Positions 9,701 to 17,602 of a stretch of 64,000 nt of DNA are shown piece after piece. Below the pieces are notes generated by a model, which was given only the letters and a program-made list of their open reading frames with translations, was not told the DNA's origin and made no database searches. This DNA comes from an uncultured Polaribacter sp. (lineage in GTDB: Bacteria > Bacteroidota > Bacteroidia > Flavobacteriales > Flavobacteriaceae), in contig NZ_CANMFI010000005.1 in assembly GCF_947497125.1 (NCBI RefSeq), positions 186,001-250,000 on the forward strand, given 5' to 3'. Within the stretch, counting starts at the first letter, position 1; each line of letters begins with the position of its first letter. The translations under genes were made by a program, and so were the position numbers.

Positions 9701-11429
9701 GCTATCAGAAAAATCTGCGCGTTTTGCGGTAGATGTTACGCTAACAACCGCAACAGAACCTCCAACAATGACATCTAATAAAAATGGGGATTGGAATGAT
9801 CCAACTGTTTGGACAGTTTCTGGAACAGCTGCAACTACTCCAAGCACAACGCCTACCTCAGAATATGATGTTGTTTTAGGTCATGTTGTAACAATACCTG
9901 AGGGTATGGGAGCAGCAACAGCGAAATCAATCGGATCAACTACTGGAGCTCAATTGATATTAAAAGAAAACAATAACTTAACAGTGACTGAAGATATCTC
10001 TCTTGACAAATCTGATGATGGGATGATTTTGTATGCTCAGAATGGAACTACATCTACGATGACTTTTGGAGGCACTTATCTTTCAGGTAAGAAAACTACT
10101 ATAATTAAAAGATTGACATCTGATAAGTGGCATTTAATATCAAGTCCTTTTAACATCACTAAAGTAAATCTTACAACAGAAAATTCTAGTACACATTTGA
10201 GGGATAATGGTTCTGTTCTTTCACTTGCTTCTTATGATGATAGTAAGGTATCAGGTTCTAAGTATTCATATTTTACAAATGGTACTATAGCTGATAGTGA
10301 AAGATTTGGTAATGGTCAAGGGTATTCTATTTCTGTTTCAGATGCTACTACACCAGATTATTATATGACAGGAGATCAACATAGTGGTTCTATTTCATAT
10401 ACTTTATCTACAGGAGGTAATGGGTTTAATTTAATTGGTAATCCATACATTTCATACATACATGCAAATGATGCAGCAGATGCTACCAACAATATTTTAC
10501 AAGTTAATGGTAGTTTAGGTTCAGATAGATTGGTAGAAGATACCATTTGGTTATGGGATGCAGATAATGAAACTTGGATAACAAAAACAAGAACAGATAC
10601 AGATGGTTATCGTATAAACCCATTACAAGGATTTTTTGTGCAAGCAAAATCAGCTGAAGCTTTTTCTTTTACAAAAGCAATGGAAACAAATGACGCAAGT
10701 AATTCTGCTGCAGATAATACATTTTTAAAGTCATCTAATAGTAAATTTGAAGTAGTATTGTCTTTAAAAAGTGGTCAATTAACCAGAAAAGCTTCAATAA
10801 GATACATTGCTAATACAACTACTTCTTTCGATAATGGTTATGATGGATCACTATTTGGTGGTTATGCATCAGCATTAGAAGTTTATACAGGTTTAGTGGC
10901 AGGTAATTCTGGTAAAAAATTAGCAATACAATCGTTGCCTAATGAAAATTATGAAGATATGGTTGTACCTGTTGGAGTAACTGCAGAAGCAAATTCTGAA
11001 ATTGAGTTTTCTGCAGAAGCTTTAAACATTCCTTCAGGATACAAAGTGTTTTTAGAAGATAGAGCAAATAATACATTTACAAGATTAGATGAAGTAAATG
11101 CAAAATATACTACTACGGTAGCAGATGCGTCAACAGAAGGTCGTTTCTTCTTGCATACTTCTATGCAATCTGCATTAAGTATAGAAGATACATTGTTAAA
11201 TAGTTTAAGTATTTATAAGTCTAATACAACAACATTAAGAGTTGTTGGTTTATCTCAAGGAGAAGCTAGTGTAAAATTATTTAATGTAATGGGTAAACAA
11301 GTAATGAGTTCCAGTTTTAATGCCCAAGGCGTTAAAGAAATCGCATTGCCAAGTCTATCTACTGGTGTATATATTGTTCAATTAGAAACTGAAGCAGGAA
11401 CATTGAACAAAAAAATCATTTTAGAATAA
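6717..11429 (+). CDS. Giant secreted NHL-repeat protein with T9SS sorting domain
   Basis: 1570 aa. A signal peptide (residues 1-26, MAILLLQPIAARTNE) is followed by two or three Ig-like/CHU-type modules with the motif IKWYNAPTDG or IKWYDAETGG. Two blocks of NHL-type beta-propeller repeats (about residues 215-510 and 660-1000) show the recurring pattern NRRIRKITPSG-TTFAGNG. A beta-rich region follows (NGDWNDPTVWTVSG, then GNPYISYIHAND), and a type A T9SS domain closes the protein (VKLFNVMGKQVM to LNKKIILE). It should be exported across the outer membrane and cleaved or anchored at the surface. Ligand unknown; adhesin or polymer-binding protein is an inference. Confidence 0.88.
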   Translation: MKQNSFTVLLFSFLMAILLLQPIAARTNETSNFSTTFFNTSPPTGNALFIYNSTDKTLADITATLTGTGIKWYNAPTDGVELDATTSLVSGDTYYATQTIDGIESVDFLAVKAHDVIGSTLRFNVTNYNPVVFMLPSDPEYAFPNRVVKSVDYSYVNVYETSDGTTPLDGPTELAEGTYYVEEVVYDKTFAEFAGSYIEGYEDGPAKSAKFSFNIEGIITDSQNNIYINDVNNYAIRKISPTGEVSTLAGNGTQGNINGIGSDARFYSPYRLTINKSTNDLYVTDYDNINSKRIIKKITPEGEVSEFNLNLGGISYLDNSNGMVFDSNGNLFYSVYQKIYKITPSGDVTVFAGDSPSNDFVNGNGTDIRFKNIQSIVIDSQDNLFVADGYGDSFYIRKITPAGDATFFVGDGSSGYTNGTGTETSFSTGGFSSMVVDSEDNIFFWDSQNRRIRKITPSAEVTNFIGNGEYNSDAQYGEDISIGCIQTMGISTNGSLLTSCGSNIRKLHRASNSNRISIIIEKYVTKPTGDEAPLYLGTQTIADLSFNRTNIKWYDAETGGSEIPTTTLIEENTSYFASQTVREVESEDRTEIIPHKLSEATQTFNTSTNPTVADLVATPKSNATVSWYNSSTATTALELTTALQDETYYLEQLGEGVTVTTIAGNGERGDTDATIGTEASFASPKDLVFDSNGNLFVTDSENHRIRKISPSGAVTTFAGSTRGFLDATGTAAQFYSPSGITIDASDNLYVTDKFNHSIRKITPTGVVTTVAGDGTDGRDDGNGTSAKFSIPNDLVIDSNGDLIVADTGNRLIRKVTMTGEVTTIAGDPTYYGQGYVDAQGTAAKFTNPVSIAFRQDGNLIILDSEINRVRMMTPDYTVSTIAGKDQDMNNSGPPPPSIDGLPADATFALWSSRMTLADDGTIYFTEADYNSKIRKILPGTNEVVTLFSKQSSGPPTLTDGTTQIANLSGPEGIALNAEGEIIIVEGWTEAIRKVELSEKSARFAVDVTLTTATEPPTMTSNKNGDWNDPTVWTVSGTAATTPSTTPTSEYDVVLGHVVTIPEGMGAATAKSIGSTTGAQLILKENNNLTVTEDISLDKSDDGMILYAQNGTTSTMTFGGTYLSGKKTTIIKRLTSDKWHLISSPFNITKVNLTTENSSTHLRDNGSVLSLASYDDSKVSGSKYSYFTNGTIADSERFGNGQGYSISVSDATTPDYYMTGDQHSGSISYTLSTGGNGFNLIGNPYISYIHANDAADATNNILQVNGSLGSDRLVEDTIWLWDADNETWITKTRTDTDGYRINPLQGFFVQAKSAEAFSFTKAMETNDASNSAADNTFLKSSNSKFEVVLSLKSGQLTRKASIRYIANTTTSFDNGYDGSLFGGYASALEVYTGLVAGNSGKKLAIQSLPNENYEDMVVPVGVTAEANSEIEFSAEALNIPSGYKVFLEDRANNTFTRLDEVNAKYTTTVADASTEGRFFLHTSMQSALSIEDTLLNSLSIYKSNTTTLRVVGLSQGEASVKLFNVMGKQVMSSSFNAQGVKEIALPSLSTGVYIVQLETEAGTLNKKIILE

Positions 11430-11457
11430 TTACAAGCATTTAAAAAGACAAGACATC

Positions 11458-11637
11458 ATGAAAAAAAATATAGAAAACAAAAAAGGTACAACTCAAGATA
11501 TTTCTCGTAAAGACGCGATAAAAAAGATAGGTAGTTATGGTAAATATGCAGCACTTACTGCATTAGGTACCTATATGATTTTAAACCCACAGAAAGCTCA
11601 GGCACAAAGTCCTGAATCACCTGGGACAGGTTTTTAA
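11458..11637 (+). CDS. Small exported protein paired with the T9SS giant
   Basis: 59 aa, reading MKKNIENKKGT, then SRKDAIKKIGSYGKYAALT and a hydrophobic stretch ending in QKAQAQSPESPGTGF. It looks like a short secretion signal of the SRRxAIKK type with almost no mature domain. It starts 28 bp after the T9SS gene and is followed at once by a strong terminator, so the two are probably one transcript. Function unknown. Confidence 0.7.
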   Translation: MKKNIENKKGTTQDISRKDAIKKIGSYGKYAALTALGTYMILNPQKAQAQSPESPGTGF

Positions 11638-11660
11638 TCAGAAATAAAAATTTATTTTTA

Positions 11661-11692
11661 AAATCCCAATTTTATGAAATTGGGATTTTTTT
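11661..11692 (+). terminator. Rho-independent terminator
   Basis: Perfect 12-bp arms AAATCCCAATTT / AAATTGGGATTT with a TATG loop and a T run, directly after the 59-aa gene. Confidence 0.9.
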
Positions 11693-12059
11693 ATGTATAT
11701 GAAGCATATATACAGATAATAAATTTAAAACTCGGCTAATAATAACCTTACTTTTAGGATTGGTTTTAATAGTAATATTAAGAAAATACATATTAAATAG
11801 TTTTTTATTTTAACGATATAAATATTACAATAAGCTGTAGATATAACATTTAAAATATTAACACCTTATATATTGCTCGAAAAATTAATGATCTTACCCA
11901 AGATAAAAAAGAAAACGGATTGCTCGAGAGATTGCTCAGGAAGTATAAAAAGATAAGTGGAAACTAGTTATATTTTTAAGTTAATGGTTACTTTATTAAT
12001 TACTTAATATTATAAATTATTTAAAAAAAACTAATTTAAATTAAGTATAATTAGTAATA
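11693..12059 (+). other. AT-rich intergenic region with an att-like repeat
   Basis: No gene is seen. At 11917-11944 is a diverged copy of the double TTGCTCG motif, preceded by TGATCTTACCCAAGATAA. Nearly the same order (TGATCTTGGCTAAGATAA, then the motif) occurs just upstream of the integrase at 50.39-50.44 kb. The following AAAAAGATAA and TTATATTTTTAAGT match the sequence after attL, so this is likely an old element junction. Confidence 0.55.
11917..11944 (+). repeat. Double TTGCTCG motif, copy 2
   Basis: ATTGCTCGAGAGATTGCTCA, a slightly diverged copy of the motif inside attL and attR. It marks a likely boundary between the T9SS cassette and the rest of the island. Confidence 0.6.
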
Positions 12060-12870
12060 TTAAAATTCTAATCTTTTTTTATAACTGTCTTCTTTGTAAG
12101 TAATGGAGAAAGAATATGTTTTTAGATTTGCCATTAAATTTGCAATTGAATTATTGTTTGACCATGTAATATTTAACTTATCGCTAGAAATGTTTTGTAT
12201 TCTTACTTCTCCTAAAAACGCTTTTAAACTATTTCTTAATCGCATTATTTCAAGCTGTCTAGTAACTATTTCTTTTTTTAAACCATCCAAAATGTCATCT
12301 TTAGAAAGTGAGGTTCTATTTATTTCCTTATGACCACCACTACCTCCTTTGTTTGCAGCATCATAATTATTTTTACCAGCAAAAATATCTAAATACCAAA
12401 CTTGTGGAATACCAGGCATAAACATCTGTATGGCTCTAGCTAATAATAATTTATGTTCATTCTCACCTAAAGCACTAAAAAAAGTAGCATTTACTTGATA
12501 ATATGAAATTTTTTTTCCTGATGGATCGAATAAGTTTTTTACTCTTCCTCCACGTTCCATAATCTTATTCATTATGTTTTCTATCTCTTTATCTTCTAAT
12601 AAACCCTTATTATATTTACCATTAACTTCTTTTCCTTTTAAATCTAAAACAGGAATACCATCGTGACAACCCAACATATTTACTGTCTTATAACCTTTAT
12701 TTATGATTTCGTCAATCCAAGTTAAAAGCGCTTTGTTATCTCCAGTCTCAAGTGTATGAATCATTAAACTTGGTAAAAAAAAATCATAAATTTGATAGTT
12801 TTCTTTTGCAACTTCGTGGTGTAAGTTTAAGCCATATTCTGCATGAATTTCTGGAAGAAGAATTAAATCA
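12060..12870 (-). pseudogene. Sucrose phosphorylase-like GH13 gene, 5'-truncated
   Basis: The C-terminal portion of a GH13_18-type enzyme. The open frame continues upstream of the internal ATG at 12764 with LLPEIHAEYGLNLHHE (general acid/base Glu region) and VYDFFLP-like IYDFFLPSL. It then has MLGCHDGIPVLD and GIPQVWYLDIFAGKNNYD, typical of sucrose or glucosylglycerol/glucosylglycerate phosphorylases. The N-terminal half, with the catalytic nucleophile Asp region, is missing: the sequence switches at about 12870 into the 3' end of the polymerase-like gene. Inactive remnant. The missing half is nowhere in the window. Confidence 0.85.
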
Positions 12871-14296
12871 TTTTTTTAAATCTACTCTTGGTTGATTTCT
12901 TATAGATATCACCTTTCATTTCTTCTATAAAATCATCATCAATTCTATCTGAGGGATCTAACTTTTCAACCGATAACCCGGGTTTAATACCTGTTTTTTT
13001 ATACAATATTTCAAACATCACTTTAGTTAATTCTAACTTATGTCTTTCTGTGGTGATAACACAATCATGGATCGTGAAAATTGGTGCTTTAGGACATCGT
13101 CTATGGAATTCAGGAACCACACAATCCAATATTAAATAACTCTCCACACGCTGTAGAAGTAGAGAGAAATTCCTTTTACCAATTCTATCCATAATCTTTA
13201 GAATAAATTGATTTACATAAGGATAGAACTTGTTTAATAACCGAACTCCTTCTACCAATTCTCGATGTTTTCGGTTGTTTTGAAACAACACATACATGAT
13301 ATCCTTTTTGATTGATTTACGTTCAAAATCCGTGGGAGGAACTCCATGTTCCATTTCAAATAAATGTGAATAAAAATCTTCTTGAAATGGAGCATCTCTA
13401 AATTTTTGGAATTCATGATGATCTCTAATTAGTATCTCATCTTTACCCAAATATTCTCTTTTCTCAAAGTGCGCAAACATTATGGGAGAAAATAGATATG
13501 ATATAACATCTTTTATAATTTTATCAGATAATAGGGTATTCATTATTTGATAAAATGATAACTCATCATTAGATGTAAAGAAATTATAGTTTAAAATACT
13601 TGATAGAAGATATACCTGACTACATTTAAGATCTACTTGAACTAATGATTGTTTATCATAGGTCATGTTCTTTTTAAATATCTTAGGTATATTTGTTAAT
13701 GAAGAATTATATCTCCAATTGGTTGTAGATTTATTATACCAATACTGATTGGTTTCAATATCAGTTATTGTCAATAACCAGATTCCAATTTTATTTTTAA
13801 GAACCAGTAACTGATTGTCGTTTATTAATTCTTGAAACAGGGTATTATATATGTATTTTATATGATTTTTGTACTCTTTTTTTATTTCTAAGTTGTGGTT
13901 GAAGTAACTATCTAATAACTGGGTTTTGGAGGGTGCTGTTTTATGTTCTCTTCTTATCGTTTTAATCACCTTATCTGTTTTTTGATATTGATCATTTAAC
14001 TTGATTTTATTACACCTCACACCTTTTAAATAATTGATATCTAACTCAATCACATTTTTACCTTTTAATAGGTTTAAAATCAATTTATAGTCTCTATTTA
14101 GTATCTTATTAAGTTCTTTTGAACACAATCCGGTATATCCGTTTTTATCAAACTTTTTAATATTTTTATGTGTTGCCACAACCCTGGATATCAAATGATA
14201 TATTTTCTCCTTAACATATTTCTGTCTTCGATTAGAGAGATTCAGTTCTTCAATCAATTCAGGGACGTTTAAATTAGTTGGTACTAAAACTTTCAT
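12863..14296 (-). CDS. Putative single-subunit palm polymerase (family A/T7-like), mobile-element encoded
   Basis: 477 aa. Residues about 55-110 form a winged-helix-like domain (ELNKILNRDYKLILNLLKG). The rest carries three spaced motifs resembling the pol A/T7 RNA polymerase superfamily: motif A VDLKCSQVYLLSS with Asp222, motif B ERKSIKKDIMYVLFQNNR with Arg326-x3-Lys330, and motif C FTIHDCV with His410-Asp411. Fragments of relatives at 19740-20072 and 54981-55228 preserve parts of the same pattern. The normal C-terminus (seen in the 55 kb copy, about 17 residues longer) is lost here; the last residue and stop come from the junction with the sucrose phosphorylase fragment. Replication or transcription of the element is an inference; no exonuclease domain is present. 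Confidence 0.6.
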   Translation of the reverse strand: MKVLVPTNLNVPELIEELNLSNRRQKYVKEKIYHLISRVVATHKNIKKFDKNGYTGLCSKELNKILNRDYKLILNLLKGKNVIELDINYLKGVRCNKIKLNDQYQKTDKVIKTIRREHKTAPSKTQLLDSYFNHNLEIKKEYKNHIKYIYNTLFQELINDNQLLVLKNKIGIWLLTITDIETNQYWYNKSTTNWRYNSSLTNIPKIFKKNMTYDKQSLVQVDLKCSQVYLLSSILNYNFFTSNDELSFYQIMNTLLSDKIIKDVISYLFSPIMFAHFEKREYLGKDEILIRDHHEFQKFRDAPFQEDFYSHLFEMEHGVPPTDFERKSIKKDIMYVLFQNNRKHRELVEGVRLLNKFYPYVNQFILKIMDRIGKRNFSLLLQRVESYLILDCVVPEFHRRCPKAPIFTIHDCVITTERHKLELTKVMFEILYKKTGIKPGLSVEKLDPSDRIDDDFIEEMKGDIYKKSTKSRFKKMI

Positions 14297-14299
14297 AAT

Positions 14300-14334
14300 A
14301 TATGGCGTTCAGAATTGTCTCCCTGTCCCCGGTT
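14300..14334 (-). repeat. Conserved 35-nt leader, copy 1 (before polymerase-like gene)
   Basis: On the plus strand the block begins ATATGGCGTTCAGAATT and ends CTCCCTGTCCCCGGTT. It ends three bases before the start codon of the 477-aa gene. The copy at 14649-14683 differs at one base and has exactly the same spacing to its start codon. It is much better conserved than the proteins that follow. Could be an operator, a translational control element or a recombination site. Confidence 0.8.
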
Positions 14335-14345
14335 TTAATTTTAGA

Positions 14346-14645
14346 TTATGCAACAGATATTATGGTTTTAGAGTATTTTCTATTTAATTTAAAGTTTAAT
14401 AAATTTGAGTAATTGTCATAGGTTTGATATAAGATTGGATCTTCCAAATCCATCAAAACTCCCAAAATGTATTGATAATCTCTCCCTAGGATTCTTATAA
14501 GGGTTATGTGGCTAAATGACATCTCCTTACCACTCTGGATTATGTGAATGAATTTTAATGATCGATACAGTGTATCTGACTTAACATCCTCATTCATTGG
14601 GTGACCGTTTAATAGTTTTACTATTTGGTTTTCTATCGTATTCAT
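14346..14645 (-). CDS. Winged-helix-like protein, paralogue of the polymerase N-terminal domain
   Basis: 99 aa. The segment TLIRILGRDYQYILGVLMDL followed by NLLNFKLNRKYSKT aligns with ELNKILNRDYKLILNLLKG and CNKIKLNDQYQKT of the neighbouring 477-aa protein. It is therefore a stand-alone copy of that DNA-binding-like domain with no palm domain. It shares the 35-nt leader with its neighbour, 11 bp upstream of that leader's distal end. Perhaps a regulator or a truncated duplicate. Confidence 0.6.
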   Translation of the reverse strand: MNTIENQIVKLLNGHPMNEDVKSDTLYRSLKFIHIIQSGKEMSFSHITLIRILGRDYQYILGVLMDLEDPILYQTYDNYSNLLNFKLNRKYSKTIISVA

Positions 14646-14648
14646 ACT

Positions 14649-14683
14649 ATATGGCGTTCAGAATTATCTCCCTGTCCCCGGTT
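14649..14683 (-). repeat. Conserved 35-nt leader, copy 2 (before 99-aa gene)
   Basis: Same block as 14300-14334 with a single A/G difference, again three bases upstream of the ATG (14643-14645 on the plus strand). Confidence 0.8.
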
Positions 14684-14686
14684 ATG

Positions 14687-14712
14687 AACCTCCTATATTT
14701 TTGAAGGAGGTT
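14687..14712 (-). terminator. Hairpin after the ParB-methyltransferase gene
   Basis: Arms AACCTCCT (14687-14694) and AGGAGGTT (14705-14712) around a 10-nt AT loop, between the methyltransferase stop and the leader of the 99-aa gene. No T tract follows on either strand, so termination is uncertain; it may be an RNA-stability or regulatory hairpin. Confidence 0.45.
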
Positions 14713-14729
14713 GGTGATGATTAATAAAA

Positions 14730-16358
14730 TTATGCTGCTATTTGTAATTCTTTGGGTTCAGTGAACTCGCTATGAATGAACTCTAAATCTTGATGGTTAA
14801 TCTCTTTGACAGAGTTCTCAAGAACCTTACAACCCACTCTATGGTAGTGTGTAGATAGTTCAGTTCCTAAGTATTGTCTGTTGAGTAGTAATGAAATTCT
14901 ACCAGTGGTGTTGGCACCCCCAAAAGGATCGTATACCCAGTCTGTCTCGTCTGTAGTCATTAAGATTGGGATTACTGGAAGTAGTTCCGCCATCAATGCC
15001 GGATGACCTGTTGGGAAGGCATCGTATGCAGGTTTGTTTTTACCGGTGGTACACTTAATCATATGATCAACATCTTGTGCTGCAATATGATTGTAGATCT
15101 TTTTATATGGCTTTGTTAAGGATTTTACTTTCTTCCAAACTGTTCCGTTTTCATCAACATCTTTAGCCCCAGAGGTAACTCTGATTTCTTTTTCTCCATC
15201 CATATATTTTAATAAGTTATACTTCGCCTTTTCAGGGTTCACAACAAACCATAAAATATACTCAATCTGGTTTACAGGTCTTTTTACAGTCTCGTTCTGA
15301 GGTTTAGGATTGGGTTTGGACCAAATTAAACACTCTTTGTATTTTAGTTTTGTGTGTTTTAATATCGCTGCTTTCACCAAACCCGGTATATCCATGGCAC
15401 AACCTTTATCATAGGTGTCACCAATATTTACAAATACGTTTGACGTTTCATTAAGTACTCCTTCAACTTCCCCAAAAATCTTTCCAACATTATCAGCAAA
15501 CTCTTCCGGAGTCTTTTCATGACCCAATTCAAAGCTTAAATTTTTCTTATCGTAACCACGCAACATATAATATGGGATGGAAGTAAATAGTGTAGCAATC
15601 TTTTCTAAGAATGAAGAGATATCTTTAATATCAACACAATTCATCTTAAAAGTGGTTGCCTTTTCAGGAATTACAAAGGTGTCCTTATAATTGTTTTGAA
15701 GATCTTCTTTCTCTTCAATAAATTTATTGACTTGTTTAATGGTAAGTTCTCCTTTTGTTAACTGTTCTGTGAATCCATGATTTTTGGTTAAATCAATATT
15801 TTTTAATTCACTTAAATACTTTTCACAATCTGATAAGTTCCACCCTTTGGTTACAACTCCATTTAATAATAGATTTTCCTTAAAGTCATTTTCGATAATT
15901 TTATCTAACTGACGGATTGCCATGGGAGATTTCCATCGGTAATCAAGTTTTTCTTTAATAATCGTGTAACGATTGTAAGACTTTCCATTGTTCCCTTGAC
16001 CTTGACGTTTCTCAACCGATTTAAAAACTTGTAAAACCTCTTTGGTAAGATCTTTAGCGGTCTTTACTCGGTACATATTTAATGACAATCGAAAATCTAT
16101 TGAAGGATCCGAATCTACAAATTGAACTTTTACTTTTGTTCTACTTAAAGCACATAGTAACTTAAGTCGACGATAACCATCGATTAATTGAAAATCTCTT
16201 GAAATGATTAAAGGTAATAACTGTCCTTCCTGTTCTAAAGAAGATTTTAACTGATTTTCTGAATCTTTTGATTGTAACTCATAGAAGTTTTTGAATTCTT
16301 CAACTTTTACGATTTGATCGATTTTTACAACTTCGAATTGTTCTTTTAAATTTTTCAT
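14730..16358 (-). CDS. ParB-like nuclease domain fused to DNA methyltransferase
   Basis: 542 aa. Residues about 10-90 are a ParB/Srx domain (LEQEGQLLPLIISRDFQLID then GYRRLKLL). A helical linker follows, then a beta-class amino-methyltransferase module (residues about 235-530) with motif IV near 260, IWSKPNPKPQN near 345 and motif I DPFGGANTTGR near 477. Such fusions occur in phages and mobile elements and may methylate DNA to protect or regulate the element. Motif IV reads SIPYY instead of the usual (S/D)PPY, and motif I has Asn where Gly-Thr is usual, so activity is doubtful. Target base and sequence cannot be deduced. Confidence 0.82.
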   Translation of the reverse strand: MKNLKEQFEVVKIDQIVKVEEFKNFYELQSKDSENQLKSSLEQEGQLLPLIISRDFQLIDGYRRLKLLCALSRTKVKVQFVDSDPSIDFRLSLNMYRVKTAKDLTKEVLQVFKSVEKRQGQGNNGKSYNRYTIIKEKLDYRWKSPMAIRQLDKIIENDFKENLLLNGVVTKGWNLSDCEKYLSELKNIDLTKNHGFTEQLTKGELTIKQVNKFIEEKEDLQNNYKDTFVIPEKATTFKMNCVDIKDISSFLEKIATLFTSIPYYMLRGYDKKNLSFELGHEKTPEEFADNVGKIFGEVEGVLNETSNVFVNIGDTYDKGCAMDIPGLVKAAILKHTKLKYKECLIWSKPNPKPQNETVKRPVNQIEYILWFVVNPEKAKYNLLKYMDGEKEIRVTSGAKDVDENGTVWKKVKSLTKPYKKIYNHIAAQDVDHMIKCTTGKNKPAYDAFPTGHPALMAELLPVIPILMTTDETDWVYDPFGGANTTGRISLLLNRQYLGTELSTHYHRVGCKVLENSVKEINHQDLEFIHSEFTEPKELQIAA

Positions 16359-16450
16359 GATATAAAGTTTTTAATTATTTATACCACAAAGAACTCTTTT
16401 ATTAAAGACTGTTTTGTTTGTTTACGATATCATGTTTTTAAAATATGATA

Positions 16451-17602
16451 TCATATTTTAAATTGAACGTCTCGTTTTTCATAATCTAATTGTACCTTAT
16501 AATAATGAATACCACCATCTATTGTTCTTGAAACCTCATAATATTTTGAGAAATTTTCTCCTACATTTTCAATAATTGATTTCTTAATTATGTTTCTGAC
16601 TTTTTCAAAATCTTTAATAACATTTTCTCTTATTAGGTTTTCTTTATTATTAAAGTTAATATCATCAAACTCCTGATTGTTTTCATCAAATTTCTTCCAA
16701 CCTACTTTTGATGCAATTACATGAAGTTTACCTTTAAAGTTTTTTAACTTATTATATATTGAATAGACATCTAACACAAACCCTTTTTTCGAAATATCCG
16801 TCGTTTTTACTTTATCTTGTGTTATCAAAAAATGAATGTAAAAGGATTTTGGTTGTTGGGTTAAATTTATATCAACATCACCAATCTGTATCCTACCGTC
16901 TAGAGTAACTTGAATAGGTAATATTACCTTTTCAGGAGAATCACCCCGTAAAACATATCTATTCCTTAAGTCACTTAATAAACTCTCTATATGGGATAGA
17001 ACCAAAGGGTTTTTAATCTTTTCTTGAGCTCTCTGGTAACAATCATCACATATGTAACCAGATATAAACTTATCAGATATTTTCTTTTTATCAGCACACA
17101 TTGAATTCACGCACGTGTGCTTATCAAAATGAATGTTTTTATCAAGGTGTTCAAAATCAAGTCCAACCCATTTTCCATCTCTAAATTCTTCAATTTTAAT
17201 ATTACAAAGGGTTTGAAATAAATTCTCTACCACTTGAAATGAAATAGGATAACGATAATCTTTTTTGGTATAATGATCCCAATCACTACCTATAATGAAA
17301 ATGTTTTTCTCTCTAAATGCACTAAACCAATTTGAGGAATGAGTTCTATCAGAAATAATAACAAAGTAATCTTCTTTATCAAATTCATTATTTCTTCTAA
17401 ATATTTCACAAATTTCAAAAAATTCGTTGTTAGATAATACTTGGTTGTCATTAAATTTATCATAATAATCCTGAAATACTTCCTTACTCTTCACTGGTGA
17501 TTTTATAAACTCAATAACACCCGAAGTTTGGTTTAATGTCTCTACAACATTATCTAATATTTCTTCTGAAAACTCTGGAGTACAGGTAATGAATACTTTC
17601 AT
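16451..17602 (-). CDS. Unrecognised protein with zinc-binding Cys/His cluster
   Basis: 383 aa when started at the ATG at 17602 (MKVFITCTPEF); an upstream in-frame ATG at 17656 is less likely. The N-terminal alpha/beta part contains DYFVIISDRTHSSNWFSAF and NIFIIGSDWDHY. A Cys/His cluster follows (HFDKHTCVNSMCADKKK, then YICDDCYQRA), probably one zinc site. The C-terminal part has VTLDGRIQIGDVDINL and FYIHFLI, resembling a domain often found at the end of Bacteroidetes regulatory or defence proteins. I cannot name a function. It lies between the ParB-methyltransferase and the divergent RHH gene. Confidence 0.6.
   Translation of the reverse strand: MKVFITCTPEFSEEILDNVVETLNQTSGVIEFIKSPVKSKEVFQDYYDKFNDNQVLSNNEFFEICEIFRRNNEFDKEDYFVIISDRTHSSNWFSAFREKNIFIIGSDWDHYTKKDYRYPISFQVVENLFQTLCNIKIEEFRDGKWVGLDFEHLDKNIHFDKHTCVNSMCADKKKISDKFISGYICDDCYQRAQEKIKNPLVLSHIESLLSDLRNRYVLRGDSPEKVILPIQVTLDGRIQIGDVDINLTQQPKSFYIHFLITQDKVKTTDISKKGFVLDVYSIYNKLKNFKGKLHVIASKVGWKKFDENNQEFDDINFNNKENLIRENVIKDFEKVRNIIKKSIIENVGENFSKYYEVSRTIDGGIHYYKVQLDYEKRDVQFKI

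Noticed and set aside
12863..14296. Calling the 477-aa protein a bona fide DNA polymerase I
   Set aside because: Motifs fit the superfamily but the length, motif spacing (about 104 and 80 residues) and missing domains differ; kept as putative palm polymerase.
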